A stretch of 64,000 nucleotides of DNA from Bacteroidales bacterium (lineage in GTDB: Bacteria; Bacteroidota; Bacteroidia; Bacteroidales; ML635J-15), in contig JAFGVU010000045.1 in the NCBI GenBank assembly GCA_016937855.1, forward strand, positions 1 through 64,000, written 5' to 3'. The translations under genes were made by a program, and so were the position numbers. The notes below the pieces were generated by a model. It had not been told where the DNA came from, did no database searches, and was given only the letters and a program-made list of their open reading frames with translations. Positions within the stretch are counted from its first letter, which is position 1, and each line of letters opens with the position of its first letter. This document shows, in pieces, positions 50,246 to 62,620 of this stretch.

Positions 50246-51964
50246 CTAATCATCATGACTGCTAATCATTTCTTCTTTCTGAAATTTTAGTGCCTCTGCA
50301 ACATTTAGCAAATGATCGCCTATTGTTTCACAAATCGTAATAATATCAATATAAATAACGCTTGAGTTATAGGTATATTTATTTTCTTGAAGATTTTTGC
50401 TATTTTGTTTTTTAAGCTCTGTTCTTAATTCATTTATTCGATTTTCAACAACGAGAACTTCAGTAAGATCAATTTTCTCGGAATTTATATTCGACAGAAA
50501 TGACATTGATAACTCAAAATTCTTTTCCAGTAATTCAAACAGTTCCAAAACATCTGACCTCTGCTCAGGAGTAAACCAAATTTTCTTTTTGTGCTTTCTT
50601 ATTATTGCTCTTGAAAGGTTAAAACTACCGTCTGCTAAAGACTCTATATTGTCACTAATTTTTAATAAGGTTCTAATTCTTCTTGCACCACTAATACTGA
50701 GTTCTCCCTCCGAAACACTGGTAAGGTAGTTTGCAATTTCGGCTTCAAGGTCATCCATTATTAGCTCATTTTTTGCAATTTTATCGCTTAGTTTTTTAAA
50801 TTTTTTCTCATCATTTTCTGCAAACAATTTTCTCACCTGATCAAACATTTTTTGAGCTTTTATTCCATATTCGGCAATTTCTTTTCTTGCTTGTAAAATA
50901 GAAAGTTCGGACGTTGAAAGCATTCCAGTTTGAATAAACTTTAACCCAAATTCTTCTTCTTCGTCTTTTTTCCCTTTTACGATTTTGGTAACAACTTTCT
51001 CGATAAATTTGACAAACCAAATTTGGATTAACACGTTTGTTATATTAAAAGTAGTGTGAAATAAAGAAAGGGCGATAGGAATTGCAGCCACGGCAACAAA
51101 AGGAGATTCCCCTTCAATATTTTCGGTAATTCCGGCAATAAGATTAATAATTGGTCGATATAAGATTAAAACCCAAATAACCCCAAAAACATTAAACATC
51201 AAGTGCGCTAAAGCTGCACGCTTAGCCGATCGGTTTGCTATTAATGCTGCCAAATTTGCTGTTATTGTTGTACCTATATTCTCTCCGAGTATCATCGCTG
51301 CTGCCATATCGAAAGATATCCAACCATTATGACACATCACGAGTGTTAGAGCCATAGTTGCACTTGATGATTGAATAATAATTGTCAACAATGTTCCAAT
51401 AGCCAAGAAAATTAAAACACTCCCAAATCCTAGGTTTGTATAAGATTGTAAAAAAGTTAATATTTCTGGATTGCTACTAATATCAGGTACGCTGTCTTTT
51501 AGTAAATCGAGTCCCATAAAAAGCAAGGCAAAACCCATTAATGCCTCTCCCCATGATTTCCGCATGCTGTTTTTCGAAAAAATCAAAGGAAATCCTATTC
51601 CTATTAGAGGTAAAGCTAAAGCAGATATTTTAACTTTAAATCCGATTAATGAAATAATCCATGCAGTAATTGTGGTTCCAATATTCGCCCCCATTATTAC
51701 TCCGATAGATTCGGCTAATGAAAGTAGTCCGGCATTAACAAAACTAACAACCATAACAGTTGTTGCCGAAGACGACTGAATTACTGCTGTAATAAGTAGT
51801 CCTGTTAATACTCCAAAAACGCGATTTGAAGTCATTGCAGCAAGGATTTTTCTTAGTTTATTGCCTGCCACCTTCTGCAACGCTTCACTCATAAGTTTCA
51901 TTCCGAAGAGGAATAACACCAAGGCTCCAATCAGTGTTAGTAAATCTAAAATTCCGTATTCCAT
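50246..51964 (-). CDS. Na/Pi cotransporter family protein (PhoU-like C-terminus)
   Basis: Duplicated QSSSATTVM / QSSSATMAL repeats; C-terminal helical PhoU-like domain. Confidence 0.94.
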   Translation of the reverse strand: MEYGILDLLTLIGALVLFLFGMKLMSEALQKVAGNKLRKILAAMTSNRVFGVLTGLLITAVIQSSSATTVMVVSFVNAGLLSLAESIGVIMGANIGTTITAWIISLIGFKVKISALALPLIGIGFPLIFSKNSMRKSWGEALMGFALLFMGLDLLKDSVPDISSNPEILTFLQSYTNLGFGSVLIFLAIGTLLTIIIQSSSATMALTLVMCHNGWISFDMAAAMILGENIGTTITANLAALIANRSAKRAALAHLMFNVFGVIWVLILYRPIINLIAGITENIEGESPFVAVAAIPIALSLFHTTFNITNVLIQIWFVKFIEKVVTKIVKGKKDEEEEFGLKFIQTGMLSTSELSILQARKEIAEYGIKAQKMFDQVRKLFAENDEKKFKKLSDKIAKNELIMDDLEAEIANYLTSVSEGELSISGARRIRTLLKISDNIESLADGSFNLSRAIIRKHKKKIWFTPEQRSDVLELFELLEKNFELSMSFLSNINSEKIDLTEVLVVENRINELRTELKKQNSKNLQENKYTYNSSVIYIDIITICETIGDHLLNVAEALKFQKEEMISSHDD

Positions 51965-52084
51965 ATAAATTTTAATTAAGAATGCAATATTAATACTAAG
52001 ATGATTAACAAATTTATTTTTAATGTTAAGTTATTGTAAACAAATTTAAGTTTACATTTTATTGCATTATCATTGTATTAATCT

Positions 52085-52092
52085 TATTTTTG
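52085..52092 (+). promoter_or_regulatory. TATTTTTG -7 element upstream of the MMPL gene
   Basis: TTG at 52062, about 20 bp upstream. Confidence 0.5.
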
Positions 52093-52110
52093 CAGCCTGA
52101 AATTATTAAT

Positions 52111-54513
52111 ATGTGGCATAAAGTAGCAGGAATTATTTTACGAAACAGGATTACACTCTTAATTATTATGGGTGTAATAACCGCATTTATGACATGGCAG
52201 GCAACAAGAATTGAGATGGATTACCACTATGCCAATATGTTGTCGGAGAATGATCCGGTTTACCTAGATAAGATAAAATTTCATGAAATTTTTGGTGACG
52301 AAGCTAACGGTATTGTTGTCGGATTTGCAAATAAAGAACTTTTCGAATACGATAATTTTATTGCATATCAGAAACTCTGCGATGATTTATTGGAAATTGA
52401 AAATATTGCCTCAGTCCTAACCATTTCACAGGCAGTTAATGCTCGCCAGGTTACGGTAACAGACGAAAATGGGGGAAAATCCCGTCAGTTTGAGTTTTAT
52501 CCAATTTTCCCCGAAAAGATTAATTCTCAAGCAGAACTTGACAGCATAAAAGATGTATTTTTCTCGCTCCCGTTTTATCAAGGAATGCTATATAATATAG
52601 ATCGTGATGTTTTTTTAATGAGCATTTCCTTAAACAAAGAAATACTAAACAGTAAAGCAAGAATTCCGGTTGTACTAGAAGTTGAGAAAGTTCTCAAAGA
52701 GTATGCAGCCAACGAAAATGTAGATATTCATATTTCAGGACTACCATTTATCAGAACCAAAATGATGGATTTGATCAAAACAGAAATTATAATTTTTATT
52801 ATTTTAGCTGTTCTGATTGTGATAATCATTCTTTATCTCTTTTTTCGCTCGTTTAAGGTAATTGGAGTTGCAATGATAGTTGTTGGAGTTAGTGTTTTAT
52901 GGGCACTTGGACTAATGGGCTTATTCGGGTTTAAGATAACTGTTTTAACTGGTATGATTCCACCACTAATTATTGTAATAGGAATCCCCAACACGATATT
53001 TTTATTAAACAAGTACCACACGGAAACGGTAGCTCATGGAAACAAAATCTTAGCGTTACAAAGAGTAATATCAAAAATTGGAAGCGCTGTATTTCTCAGT
53101 AATCTAACTACTGCAGCAGGTTTTGCAACATTTACAATAACCAACTCTTCGCTATTGGTGCAATTTGGTATTGTTGCCTCCTTCGGAATTCTTTTTGCCT
53201 TTATTTCGGCACTTATAATAATTCCGTCTGTATTTAGTTTCATGCAACCACCATCTAACAAATACACTAAACATTTAAAAAGCAAATTCATTACAAAAGT
53301 CGTTGATATTCTTAGTAGAATTGTAACAAAACACAGACCCAAAGTGTACATTACTGTTGGAGTTGTAATTATGATTGCTGTTTATGGAGTAACTCTAGTT
53401 GAGCGGACAGGCTATCTTCTTGATGATGTTCCTGAAAGTGATGCTTTAAAAATTGACATGAAATTTCTAGAAAAGCATTTTAACGGAGTTAGTCCACTAG
53501 AAATTGCTGTTGAAGCCAAAGATTCTTTACAAGGCACTGAGATGGTTTCTCAAATTCAAAAAATTGATTCACTGCAACAAAAATTATCGGCTTACAGCGA
53601 ACTTTCTAGATCCTTATCTGTTGCCGACGCAGTAAAATTTCTTTACCAAGCATATAGTAAGGGAAAAGTTGAAAACTATTGTTTGCCTCCGAACCCTAAG
53701 ACATACGAAACCATATTTACTCGCTTACCAAAAGGAACAAACCAAAATATTACAAAATCTTTTATCGACAGCACTTATACAATAACAAGAATAAGTTTAA
53801 ATATTGCCGACATCGGAACAAACAACATGAAAGTTTTGCTTCCGAAAATTAAAAAAGACATATACGACATATTTCCTCAAGACAAGTACAACATAATGAT
53901 TACAGGATCGACAGTTGTTTACTTTACAGGCACAACATATTTGATAAATAATCTTTTTATCAGTTTATCTCTTGCATTGATAATTATTACACTGCTAATG
54001 TTTGGGTTGCTCAGATCGCCGAAGATGGTTTTAATTGCATTAGTTCCAAACATTATCCCTATGCTTGTTACCGCTGCTCTGATGGGATATTTCGGGATTC
54101 CGATTAAACCTTCAACGATACTTGTTTTTGGAATAGCATTGGGTATATCAGTTGACGGAACCATCCATTATCTTACAAAATACCGACAAGAGCTCTCGAA
54201 TAACAATTGGGAAATGGGTCCATCGATAAAAAAAGCTCTAAAAGAAACCGGAACAAGTATGATGTACACATCAGCTATTCTGTTTTTTGGATTCTTAATT
54301 TTTACCGCTTCGAGTTTTGGAGGAACAAAAGCATTAGGTCTTTTAATTTCCATGACTTTGTTGATTGCTATGATTTGTAATCTTATTGTTTTACCATCGA
54401 TGCTGCTTTCATTAGAAAAACATTTAAATAAAAAAGTGTTTAAAGAACCATTGCTGCAGATTTACGATGAAGAAGACGAACTTGACCTTGATGAACTAAA
54501 AATAGAGAACTAA
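52111..54513 (+). CDS. MMPL/RND family transporter
   Basis: Two six-TM bundles with large extracytoplasmic loops; start trimmed to ATG 52111 because the ORF-track TTG lies in the promoter. Confidence 0.92.
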   Translation: MWHKVAGIILRNRITLLIIMGVITAFMTWQATRIEMDYHYANMLSENDPVYLDKIKFHEIFGDEANGIVVGFANKELFEYDNFIAYQKLCDDLLEIENIASVLTISQAVNARQVTVTDENGGKSRQFEFYPIFPEKINSQAELDSIKDVFFSLPFYQGMLYNIDRDVFLMSISLNKEILNSKARIPVVLEVEKVLKEYAANENVDIHISGLPFIRTKMMDLIKTEIIIFIILAVLIVIIILYLFFRSFKVIGVAMIVVGVSVLWALGLMGLFGFKITVLTGMIPPLIIVIGIPNTIFLLNKYHTETVAHGNKILALQRVISKIGSAVFLSNLTTAAGFATFTITNSSLLVQFGIVASFGILFAFISALIIIPSVFSFMQPPSNKYTKHLKSKFITKVVDILSRIVTKHRPKVYITVGVVIMIAVYGVTLVERTGYLLDDVPESDALKIDMKFLEKHFNGVSPLEIAVEAKDSLQGTEMVSQIQKIDSLQQKLSAYSELSRSLSVADAVKFLYQAYSKGKVENYCLPPNPKTYETIFTRLPKGTNQNITKSFIDSTYTITRISLNIADIGTNNMKVLLPKIKKDIYDIFPQDKYNIMITGSTVVYFTGTTYLINNLFISLSLALIIITLLMFGLLRSPKMVLIALVPNIIPMLVTAALMGYFGIPIKPSTILVFGIALGISVDGTIHYLTKYRQELSNNNWEMGPSIKKALKETGTSMMYTSAILFFGFLIFTASSFGGTKALGLLISMTLLIAMICNLIVLPSMLLSLEKHLNKKVFKEPLLQIYDEEDELDLDELKIEN

Positions 54514-54514
54514 T

Positions 54515-55483
54515 ATGAAAACACTAGCTTCGAGACATTCCTTTAAAAGGAAAATATTGGTCACAGGTGGTGCAGGTTTTATTGCAAGTGCTCTTGCAGA
54601 GAAACTGGCTAATGATCCCGACAACCTGGTTATAATAATGGATAATCTCTCTACAGGAGCTTACGGGAAAATCCCACAACAAACAGACAATTTACGTTTT
54701 GTAAAAGGCGATGTTAATGACTATAAGGAAATACTCGAAGTGATGATTTCTTTTCAATTCCACTACGTCTTTCATTACGCGGCAATGGTTGGGGTGCAAC
54801 GTACACAAGAGCATCCTGTTGGAGTACTTAGAGATATCAGAGGAATAGAAAACATCTGTCGTATAAGCAAAAACACAGGAGTTCGCAGAATCTTCTTTGC
54901 CTCTTCCTCCGAAGTTTATGGTGAACCTGTCGAGTTTCCACAAAATGCACATACAACACCATTAAATTCAAGACTGCCATACGCAATAGTAAAGAATTTG
55001 GGAGAAGCATACCTTCGCTCTTACCACAAAGAATATAATCTTGATTTTACAATATTTAGGTTTTTTAACACTTATGGACCAAAGCAAAGTAAAGATTTTG
55101 TAATAAGTAAATTTCTTATGGCTGCATTAAAAAACGAAGATATTACAATATACGGAGATGGCTCTCAAACCAGAACATTTTGCTATATTGATGATAATAT
55201 TGAAGCCACAGTAGCAATTGCTTATCGCGATTTATTTATTAACGATGTTGTAAATATTGGAAATTCAATTGAAACACCAATTATCGAATTAGCCAAACAA
55301 ATAATAAAGATTACAGGATCTAATTCGAAAATAATAAACTTACCTCCTCTTGATGATGGAGATATGACACGTCGCCTGCCAGATAACAAAGAAATGGTAA
55401 GTGTTCTCGACCGACCACTAATTAGTCTCGAAAAAGGAATTAACTTAATATTGGAAAAAGGTTTGTTTGAAATAAACAAATAG
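54515..55483 (+). CDS. NAD-dependent epimerase/dehydratase (SDR)
   Basis: VTGGAGFIASALAEKL; YAIVKNLGEAY catalytic YxxxK. Confidence 0.92.
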   Translation: MKTLASRHSFKRKILVTGGAGFIASALAEKLANDPDNLVIIMDNLSTGAYGKIPQQTDNLRFVKGDVNDYKEILEVMISFQFHYVFHYAAMVGVQRTQEHPVGVLRDIRGIENICRISKNTGVRRIFFASSSEVYGEPVEFPQNAHTTPLNSRLPYAIVKNLGEAYLRSYHKEYNLDFTIFRFFNTYGPKQSKDFVISKFLMAALKNEDITIYGDGSQTRTFCYIDDNIEATVAIAYRDLFINDVVNIGNSIETPIIELAKQIIKITGSNSKIINLPPLDDGDMTRRLPDNKEMVSVLDRPLISLEKGINLILEKGLFEINK

Positions 55484-55489
55484 TATTTA

Positions 55490-56461
55490 ATGCAAGACGC
55501 AAAAACTCTATATCAAAGATTTAACAACGACTTGTCTAATTTAGACTTTGGTCAAAATCCTCAAAGACTTTACGACCCCGTATATTATTCACTTGGTGTT
55601 GGTGGTAAAAGAATCCGACCAATATTGTGTTTAATGGCATGTGAGTTATTTGGCAGCAATTACGAAGATGGAATAAATGCTGCTATAGGTATAGAAATTT
55701 TCCATAATTTTACTCTTTTACACGACGACATGATGGACAAAGCAGATGTGCGCAGAGGAAAACCTGCTGTTCATGTTAAATGGAATGAAAATATTGCATT
55801 ATTATCAGGAGATGCAATGTCAGTAATTGCCTATAAATATATATGTGAGACAAAATCAAATCTCCGACAAGTTTTAGAGGTTTTTTCCGACACGGCACTT
55901 AAAATTTGTGAAGGACAACAATACGACATGGATTTTGAAACAATGAGTGAGGTTTCCGAAAAACAATACTTATTAATGATTAATTTAAAAACTGCTGTTT
56001 TGTTAGCTGCAAGTTTAAAAATAGGAGCAATAATTGCCGGAGCAAACGAAAAAGATAAAAAAAATATTTATGAGTTTGGCGAAAATCTTGGCATGGCTTT
56101 TCAGCTGCAAGATGATCTTCTTGACACATTTGGCGACCCTGACGTTTTTGGTAAAAATATTGGCGGAGATATTGTCGCAAACAAAAAAACATACCTTTTA
56201 ATAAAAGCACTTGAAACTGCTGACACAAAACAAAAAAAAGAATTAAACAATTGGCTTTCACTCAAAACTTTTGATCCAATCGATAAGGTTCATTCCATTA
56301 AATATATTTATCAAAATTTGGGTATTCCAGAATTCTCCGAACAACTCATGAATCAATATTTTGACAAGGCTTTTGCGAAATTTGATCAGATAAACGAAAA
56401 AATATTTAATAAGAGCATTTTATATAATTATGCACTTTCATTAAAACAGCGTGATTTTTAG
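55490..56461 (+). CDS. Polyprenyl synthetase family protein
   Basis: LLHDDMMD and LQDDLLDTFGD aspartate-rich motifs. Confidence 0.94.
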   Translation: MQDAKTLYQRFNNDLSNLDFGQNPQRLYDPVYYSLGVGGKRIRPILCLMACELFGSNYEDGINAAIGIEIFHNFTLLHDDMMDKADVRRGKPAVHVKWNENIALLSGDAMSVIAYKYICETKSNLRQVLEVFSDTALKICEGQQYDMDFETMSEVSEKQYLLMINLKTAVLLAASLKIGAIIAGANEKDKKNIYEFGENLGMAFQLQDDLLDTFGDPDVFGKNIGGDIVANKKTYLLIKALETADTKQKKELNNWLSLKTFDPIDKVHSIKYIYQNLGIPEFSEQLMNQYFDKAFAKFDQINEKIFNKSILYNYALSLKQRDF

Positions 56462-56576
56462 TATTTGCAAGACCTTTATGATATTTAATCAAACTACATT
56501 TGTAATCGATAATATTTTTTTCTTAAAAAAAAATAAGAATATGTCTATTGTTTTTTTGTTTTGTCAATAAAATTTT

Positions 56577-56584
56577 TAATTTTG
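56577..56584 (+). promoter_or_regulatory. TAATTTTG -7 element upstream of atpD
   Basis: TAnnTTTG with TTG at 56556, about 18 bp upstream. Confidence 0.5.
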
Positions 56585-56604
56585 TTTTCACTAATTTTAT
56601 TTAA

Positions 56605-58119
<1,515 letters not shown>

Positions 58120-58121
58120 TT

Positions 58122-58358
58122 ATGAGAGTAGAAATAATTACACCCGAAAAAAGCCTTTTTGAAGGAGAATCAACAATGATTCGTGTGCCTGGAACACAAG
58201 GCTCTTTTCAGATTTTAAACAATCACGCACCAATTGTTTCGACACTTGAAAAAGGCGTTATATCGATAAGAAAACCAGATGACGAAGAAATAATATTTGA
58301 AATCAAAAGTGGACTTGTTGAGTGTAAAAATAATAAAATAATTATTTTAGTCGAATAA
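58122..58358 (+). CDS. atpC: F0F1 ATP synthase subunit epsilon (short form)
   Basis: 78 aa beta-sandwich domain, 2 nt after atpD. Confidence 0.93.
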   Translation: MRVEIITPEKSLFEGESTMIRVPGTQGSFQILNNHAPIVSTLEKGVISIRKPDDEEIIFEIKSGLVECKNNKIIILVE

Positions 58359-58426
58359 TAGACCTATCTATTAAACCTTTTGCAGACTTTTCGGTCTAAA
58401 TAGCTTAATCAAAATTTCATAATTTA

Positions 58427-60895
58427 ATGAAACACATTTCTATTTTATTATTCATATTATTTTGTGGCATTTTTGCTAATGCACAAAACCATTCAGGAAG
58501 CGGAAAACCAGGTAGTCAAAACATCGCCGATGGAGTAATCTCCGGATATGTTTTTGAAAAAGAATCAAAAGCTCCAATTGAGTTTGCCAATATTGTTATC
58601 TACAGCAAACGAGACTCAAGTATTGTTACAGGCGGAATCACCGATAAAAACGGCTATTTTAAAATAGATAAAGTTAGGTATGGCAAATTTTATGTTGATA
58701 TTAACTTTATTGGATATGGAAGTCATACCATACCCGAAATAATGATTAAGCCCGATAGTAAAACACTAAATCTAGGTAAAATTTATCTCGAAATAAATGC
58801 CGAAATGCTTAAAGAAGTGAGTGTAGAGGCAACCGTTAACAATGTTGATTACAGGTTAGACCGCAAAGTTGTTAATGTTAATCAGGATATTATTTCGGCA
58901 GGAGCAACAGCAGTAGAAGTATTAGAAAACGTTCCATCAGTTGAAACAGACATTGACGGCAATGTTAGTTTGCGTGGAACCGAAAGCTTTTTAGTTTTAG
59001 TTGATGGCAGACCAAGTCCAATTCAAGGTAGCGAAGCTTTGCAGCAAATACCTGCTAACACTATCGAGTCAATCGAAATTATTACTAACCCATCTGCAAA
59101 ATACGAAGCCGACGGAGTTGGTGGGATAATTAATGTTGTTCTAAAAAAAGAAAAAAGAAAAGGATACAACGGACAAGTTTCTGCTAACTATGGAACATAT
59201 AATTCTTATGGAGCAGATGCACTATTCAACTTTAGAACTGAAAAAATAAATTTCTTTGTTGGTGGAGAATATGGAAATAGAATATTTAGAGGCGATGCGA
59301 TAAGTAACAGCATCTCTTTCCTAAATGGAGATACTACATTTAACCTCAATAAATTCTCCGACTCCTATCGTCTTCGCAAATCAGGAAGCGCAAGACTTGG
59401 ATTGGATATTTATTTAAACGATAATGAGATACTAACTTTTTCGGGCAGATATGGACTTAGTGGTTACGGTATGGGCTCCGAGGCCTGGGCAGAAAGTTTT
59501 TTCATGCATGGTGATTCGTTGTATAACCCATATTATTATCTCACCGAAAACGCAATGCTGGCAAAAAGATCATATTTCTCAGGAGATGTAAACTACATGA
59601 AAAACTTTAAAAAAGCCGGTCATGAGTTGCAAATATTTGGAAGCATCGCAGGTGACTTTAGCGACGAAGAAGACAAATATGATGAGTTTGAAACAGATAT
59701 TTTAAGAAATCCAATTGGGGCTTTACTCTCAGAATATAGAACTATTGAAACCGGTAACGGAAATACTCTAACAGGAAAGGTAGATTATGTTTTACCACTT
59801 TTTACAAAGGCTAAATTTGAAGCCGGATATCAAATTAAATACTCTACCCAAGATAATGACTACCGTTACCAAACAATAGTATCACAAGAATGGACCGACG
59901 ACACAACACGTTTAAACCCTTATATTTATTCAAGAAATGTCCAATCGGGATATTTAATGTTTTCGAATTATTGGAAAAAACTAGGTTATCAATTTGGTTT
60001 ACGAACCGAATATACCGATCGGTTATTTCATCAAACCACAAGCGACCAAAAGTGGACATATAATAAATTCGATTTTTTCCCATCTGCACACATATCGTAT
60101 CAATTACCAGCCGACATGCAAGTTTTAGCAAGCTACAGCCGCAGATTAGACAGACCAAGAGGCTGGTATTTAGACCCTTTTGTAGAAGTAATTGACCCAA
60201 ATAATATTCGTCAAGGAAATCCCAATTTATTACCTGAGTACACAAATTCGTTTGATTTGAGCTTTCAGAAAAAATTTGGGCCAAATTTTATTTCACTTGA
60301 AGCATACGCACGTCAAACAACAAATAAAATTGAAAGAATTACAGAAGTTTACGAACCAAACCCCAGTATTTTTGTAATGACATTTGACAACATTGGCGAA
60401 GACATATCAATCGGAAGCGAATTGATGGCAAATCTAAATCTAACAAGTTGGTACAACCTCAACATTAGCGGAACAGCCTACTATTACGAAATAATATCCG
60501 AAGAATACAACTCTGCAAATACCTTTACATGGCGAACAAGATTAAACAACACATTCAAATTCAAAAAAACTGGAACAAGTTTACAGGTTGGTGGATTTTA
60601 TCGAGGCCCTTCAATCTCAGCTCAGACCACAGAAGAGGCAATGTGGATGGTAAATGTTGGTGTCAGACAAGATTTTCTTGACCGCAAACTTGCAATTAGT
60701 GCTAATATCAGAAATGTATTTTTATCTATGAAACATGAGTCTATTACCGAAACACCGACCATTTATTCCTACAACCTTAGACAACCAAAATATCCAATGT
60801 TTAACATCTCTATTACATACAAAATCAACGATTTTAAGAGAAGAAACGACAACGGAGATGAGCAAATAATGGAAGGTGCTGATGATGGTATTTAG
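58427..60895 (+). CDS. Outer membrane beta-barrel / TonB-dependent receptor family protein with carboxypeptidase-regulatory-like N-terminus
   Basis: GYVFEKESKAPIEFANIVIYSK, VEVLENVPSVETDIDGNVSLRGTESFLVLVDGRPSPI plug; long beta-barrel. Confidence 0.92.
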   Translation: MKHISILLFILFCGIFANAQNHSGSGKPGSQNIADGVISGYVFEKESKAPIEFANIVIYSKRDSSIVTGGITDKNGYFKIDKVRYGKFYVDINFIGYGSHTIPEIMIKPDSKTLNLGKIYLEINAEMLKEVSVEATVNNVDYRLDRKVVNVNQDIISAGATAVEVLENVPSVETDIDGNVSLRGTESFLVLVDGRPSPIQGSEALQQIPANTIESIEIITNPSAKYEADGVGGIINVVLKKEKRKGYNGQVSANYGTYNSYGADALFNFRTEKINFFVGGEYGNRIFRGDAISNSISFLNGDTTFNLNKFSDSYRLRKSGSARLGLDIYLNDNEILTFSGRYGLSGYGMGSEAWAESFFMHGDSLYNPYYYLTENAMLAKRSYFSGDVNYMKNFKKAGHELQIFGSIAGDFSDEEDKYDEFETDILRNPIGALLSEYRTIETGNGNTLTGKVDYVLPLFTKAKFEAGYQIKYSTQDNDYRYQTIVSQEWTDDTTRLNPYIYSRNVQSGYLMFSNYWKKLGYQFGLRTEYTDRLFHQTTSDQKWTYNKFDFFPSAHISYQLPADMQVLASYSRRLDRPRGWYLDPFVEVIDPNNIRQGNPNLLPEYTNSFDLSFQKKFGPNFISLEAYARQTTNKIERITEVYEPNPSIFVMTFDNIGEDISIGSELMANLNLTSWYNLNISGTAYYYEIISEEYNSANTFTWRTRLNNTFKFKKTGTSLQVGGFYRGPSISAQTTEEAMWMVNVGVRQDFLDRKLAISANIRNVFLSMKHESITETPTIYSYNLRQPKYPMFNISITYKINDFKRRNDNGDEQIMEGADDGI

Positions 60896-60956
60896 AAATT
60901 ATTAATTTGCAATCAAAATATTTCGATTATTTTTTTGGTAATTAAATAATGATGTT

Positions 60957-60964
60957 TATCTTTG
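60957..60964 (+). promoter_or_regulatory. TATCTTTG -7 element upstream of rpmE
   Basis: TAnnTTTG with TTG about 19 bp upstream. Confidence 0.6.
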
Positions 60965-61001
60965 CAGCCCAAATGTAGAAAAGTTTTAAAAATTTAATAA
61001 G

Positions 61002-61274
61002 ATGAAAAAAGGCATACATCCTGAAAAGTATAGATTAGTGGCATTTAAAGACATGTCTAACGAAAATGTTTTTATCACAAAATCAACAGCTAATACTAAA
61101 GAGACTATCGAAATTGACGGAGTAGAGTACCCTCTATACAAACTCGAGATTTCTAACACATCTCACCCTTTTTATACAGGTAAAATCAAACTTGTTGATA
61201 CAGCAGGTAGAGTTGATAAATTCCGTAATCGTTATCAAAAACACCTTGATCAAAGAAAAGAAGGCAAAAACTAA
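61002..61274 (+). CDS. rpmE: 50S ribosomal protein L31 type B
   Basis: [44 protein letters not shown]. Confidence 0.96.
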   Translation: MKKGIHPEKYRLVAFKDMSNENVFITKSTANTKETIEIDGVEYPLYKLEISNTSHPFYTGKIKLVDTAGRVDKFRNRYQKHLDQRKEGKN

Positions 61275-61297
61275 ATTTCATAATAATATATTAAAGA

Positions 61298-61323
61298 AGC
61301 TCCTGCAAACGGAGCTTTTTTTG
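61298..61323 (+). terminator. Intrinsic terminator after rpmE
   Basis: AGCTCC-tgcaaac-GGAGCT followed by T7. Confidence 0.85.
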
Positions 61324-61331
61324 TATCTTTG
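61324..61331 (+). promoter_or_regulatory. TATCTTTG -7 element upstream of the GlmU-like gene
   Basis: TAnnTTTG about 22 bp before the ATG. Confidence 0.5.
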
Positions 61332-61353
61332 AAACTGTCAAAAAAATTTAACT

Positions 61354-62520
61354 ATGAATATTATTTTAACTGATAATGGACTCTACAAAAGGTTTTTGCC
61401 CTTAACTTTTACACGTTCTGTTGCCGATTACAGAGCGGGAATTCTCACAATCCGCGAAAAATGGGAACATCATCTGGGGTATTTGCCAGAGATTATTACC
61501 GAAAAATATCTCCAGAATAAATATCCGACAGAAATCAAAGAAAATTCAATTATTGTTCTTTCATCAGTTATTCCAAATGAAGATTTTGTTAAATTTTTAA
61601 ACAATATTGGAGATAATGTTTTAACTAAAGATGGAAAAACCATTGCATATCGGCTCAAAAAGAATGATATCTCTGATATTCCAGAGAACAACACAGAGTA
61701 TCCTGATGATTTAATCACTTTAGAGTCGAATACAGATATCTTTAGTTTAAACGGCAGGTTTATCGAAGATGACTTTGCCTTAATAAGCTCCGGCAGAAAC
61801 TCCATAAAACTTTCGGAAACGAACACAATTTTTGGAAAACATCCGGTTTTCGCCGAAGACGGTTGCTTTGTAGAGTGTACAACCATTAACACAAACGATG
61901 GACCGGTTTACATTGGTAAAAGCGCAAAAATCATGGAAGGCTCGCACATTAGAGGCCCTTTTGCAATATGCGAAAACGCTGAGATTAAAATGGGATCAAA
62001 AATATATGGCCCAACGACCATTGGTCCTAATTGCAAAGTTGGCGGCGAAATAAACAATGCGGTTTTCTTTGCAAATTCCAACAAAGCACATGATGGTTTT
62101 CTTGGCAATGCAGTTATTGGAGAGTGGTGCAACATTGGTGCTGACAGTAATAACTCTAATCTAAAAAACAACTATGCCATTGTTAAACTATGGGATTACG
62201 AAACCGGCAGGTTTAAAAACACCGGATTGCAATTTTGCGGACTAATTATGGCAGACCATTCGAAATGCGGAATAAATACAATGTTTAACACTGGTACAGT
62301 TGTCGGTGTTTCGGCTAATATCTTTGGTAGCGGATTTCCTCGTAATTTTGTTCCATCCTTCTCTTGGGGTGGACACGCCGGAATGTCCGAATACAAGCTT
62401 AATACAGCTTTTGAAGTAATGGAGAAAGTAATGGCTCGACGAAATAAAGAATTAACCGATACAGATAAAGAAATTTTTGAGCATATTTTTAACCAAACAT
62501 CTACATATAGAAATTTTTAA
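61354..62520 (+). CDS. Bacteroidetes alternative GlmU-like sugar nucleotidyltransferase / acyltransferase
   Basis: N-terminal RFLPLTFTRSVADYRAGILTIREKWE and C-terminal left-handed beta-helix. Confidence 0.88.
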   Translation: MNIILTDNGLYKRFLPLTFTRSVADYRAGILTIREKWEHHLGYLPEIITEKYLQNKYPTEIKENSIIVLSSVIPNEDFVKFLNNIGDNVLTKDGKTIAYRLKKNDISDIPENNTEYPDDLITLESNTDIFSLNGRFIEDDFALISSGRNSIKLSETNTIFGKHPVFAEDGCFVECTTINTNDGPVYIGKSAKIMEGSHIRGPFAICENAEIKMGSKIYGPTTIGPNCKVGGEINNAVFFANSNKAHDGFLGNAVIGEWCNIGADSNNSNLKNNYAIVKLWDYETGRFKNTGLQFCGLIMADHSKCGINTMFNTGTVVGVSANIFGSGFPRNFVPSFSWGGHAGMSEYKLNTAFEVMEKVMARRNKELTDTDKEIFEHIFNQTSTYRNF

Positions 62521-62620
62521 ACATTTAAAGATTTTATATGTTTAGCAATTGGCACAAGTATTGCCAATACCTTGTGCACAAATTTTTACAAAGCTTAAAT
62601 GCCATTTTGACAGTATATTT

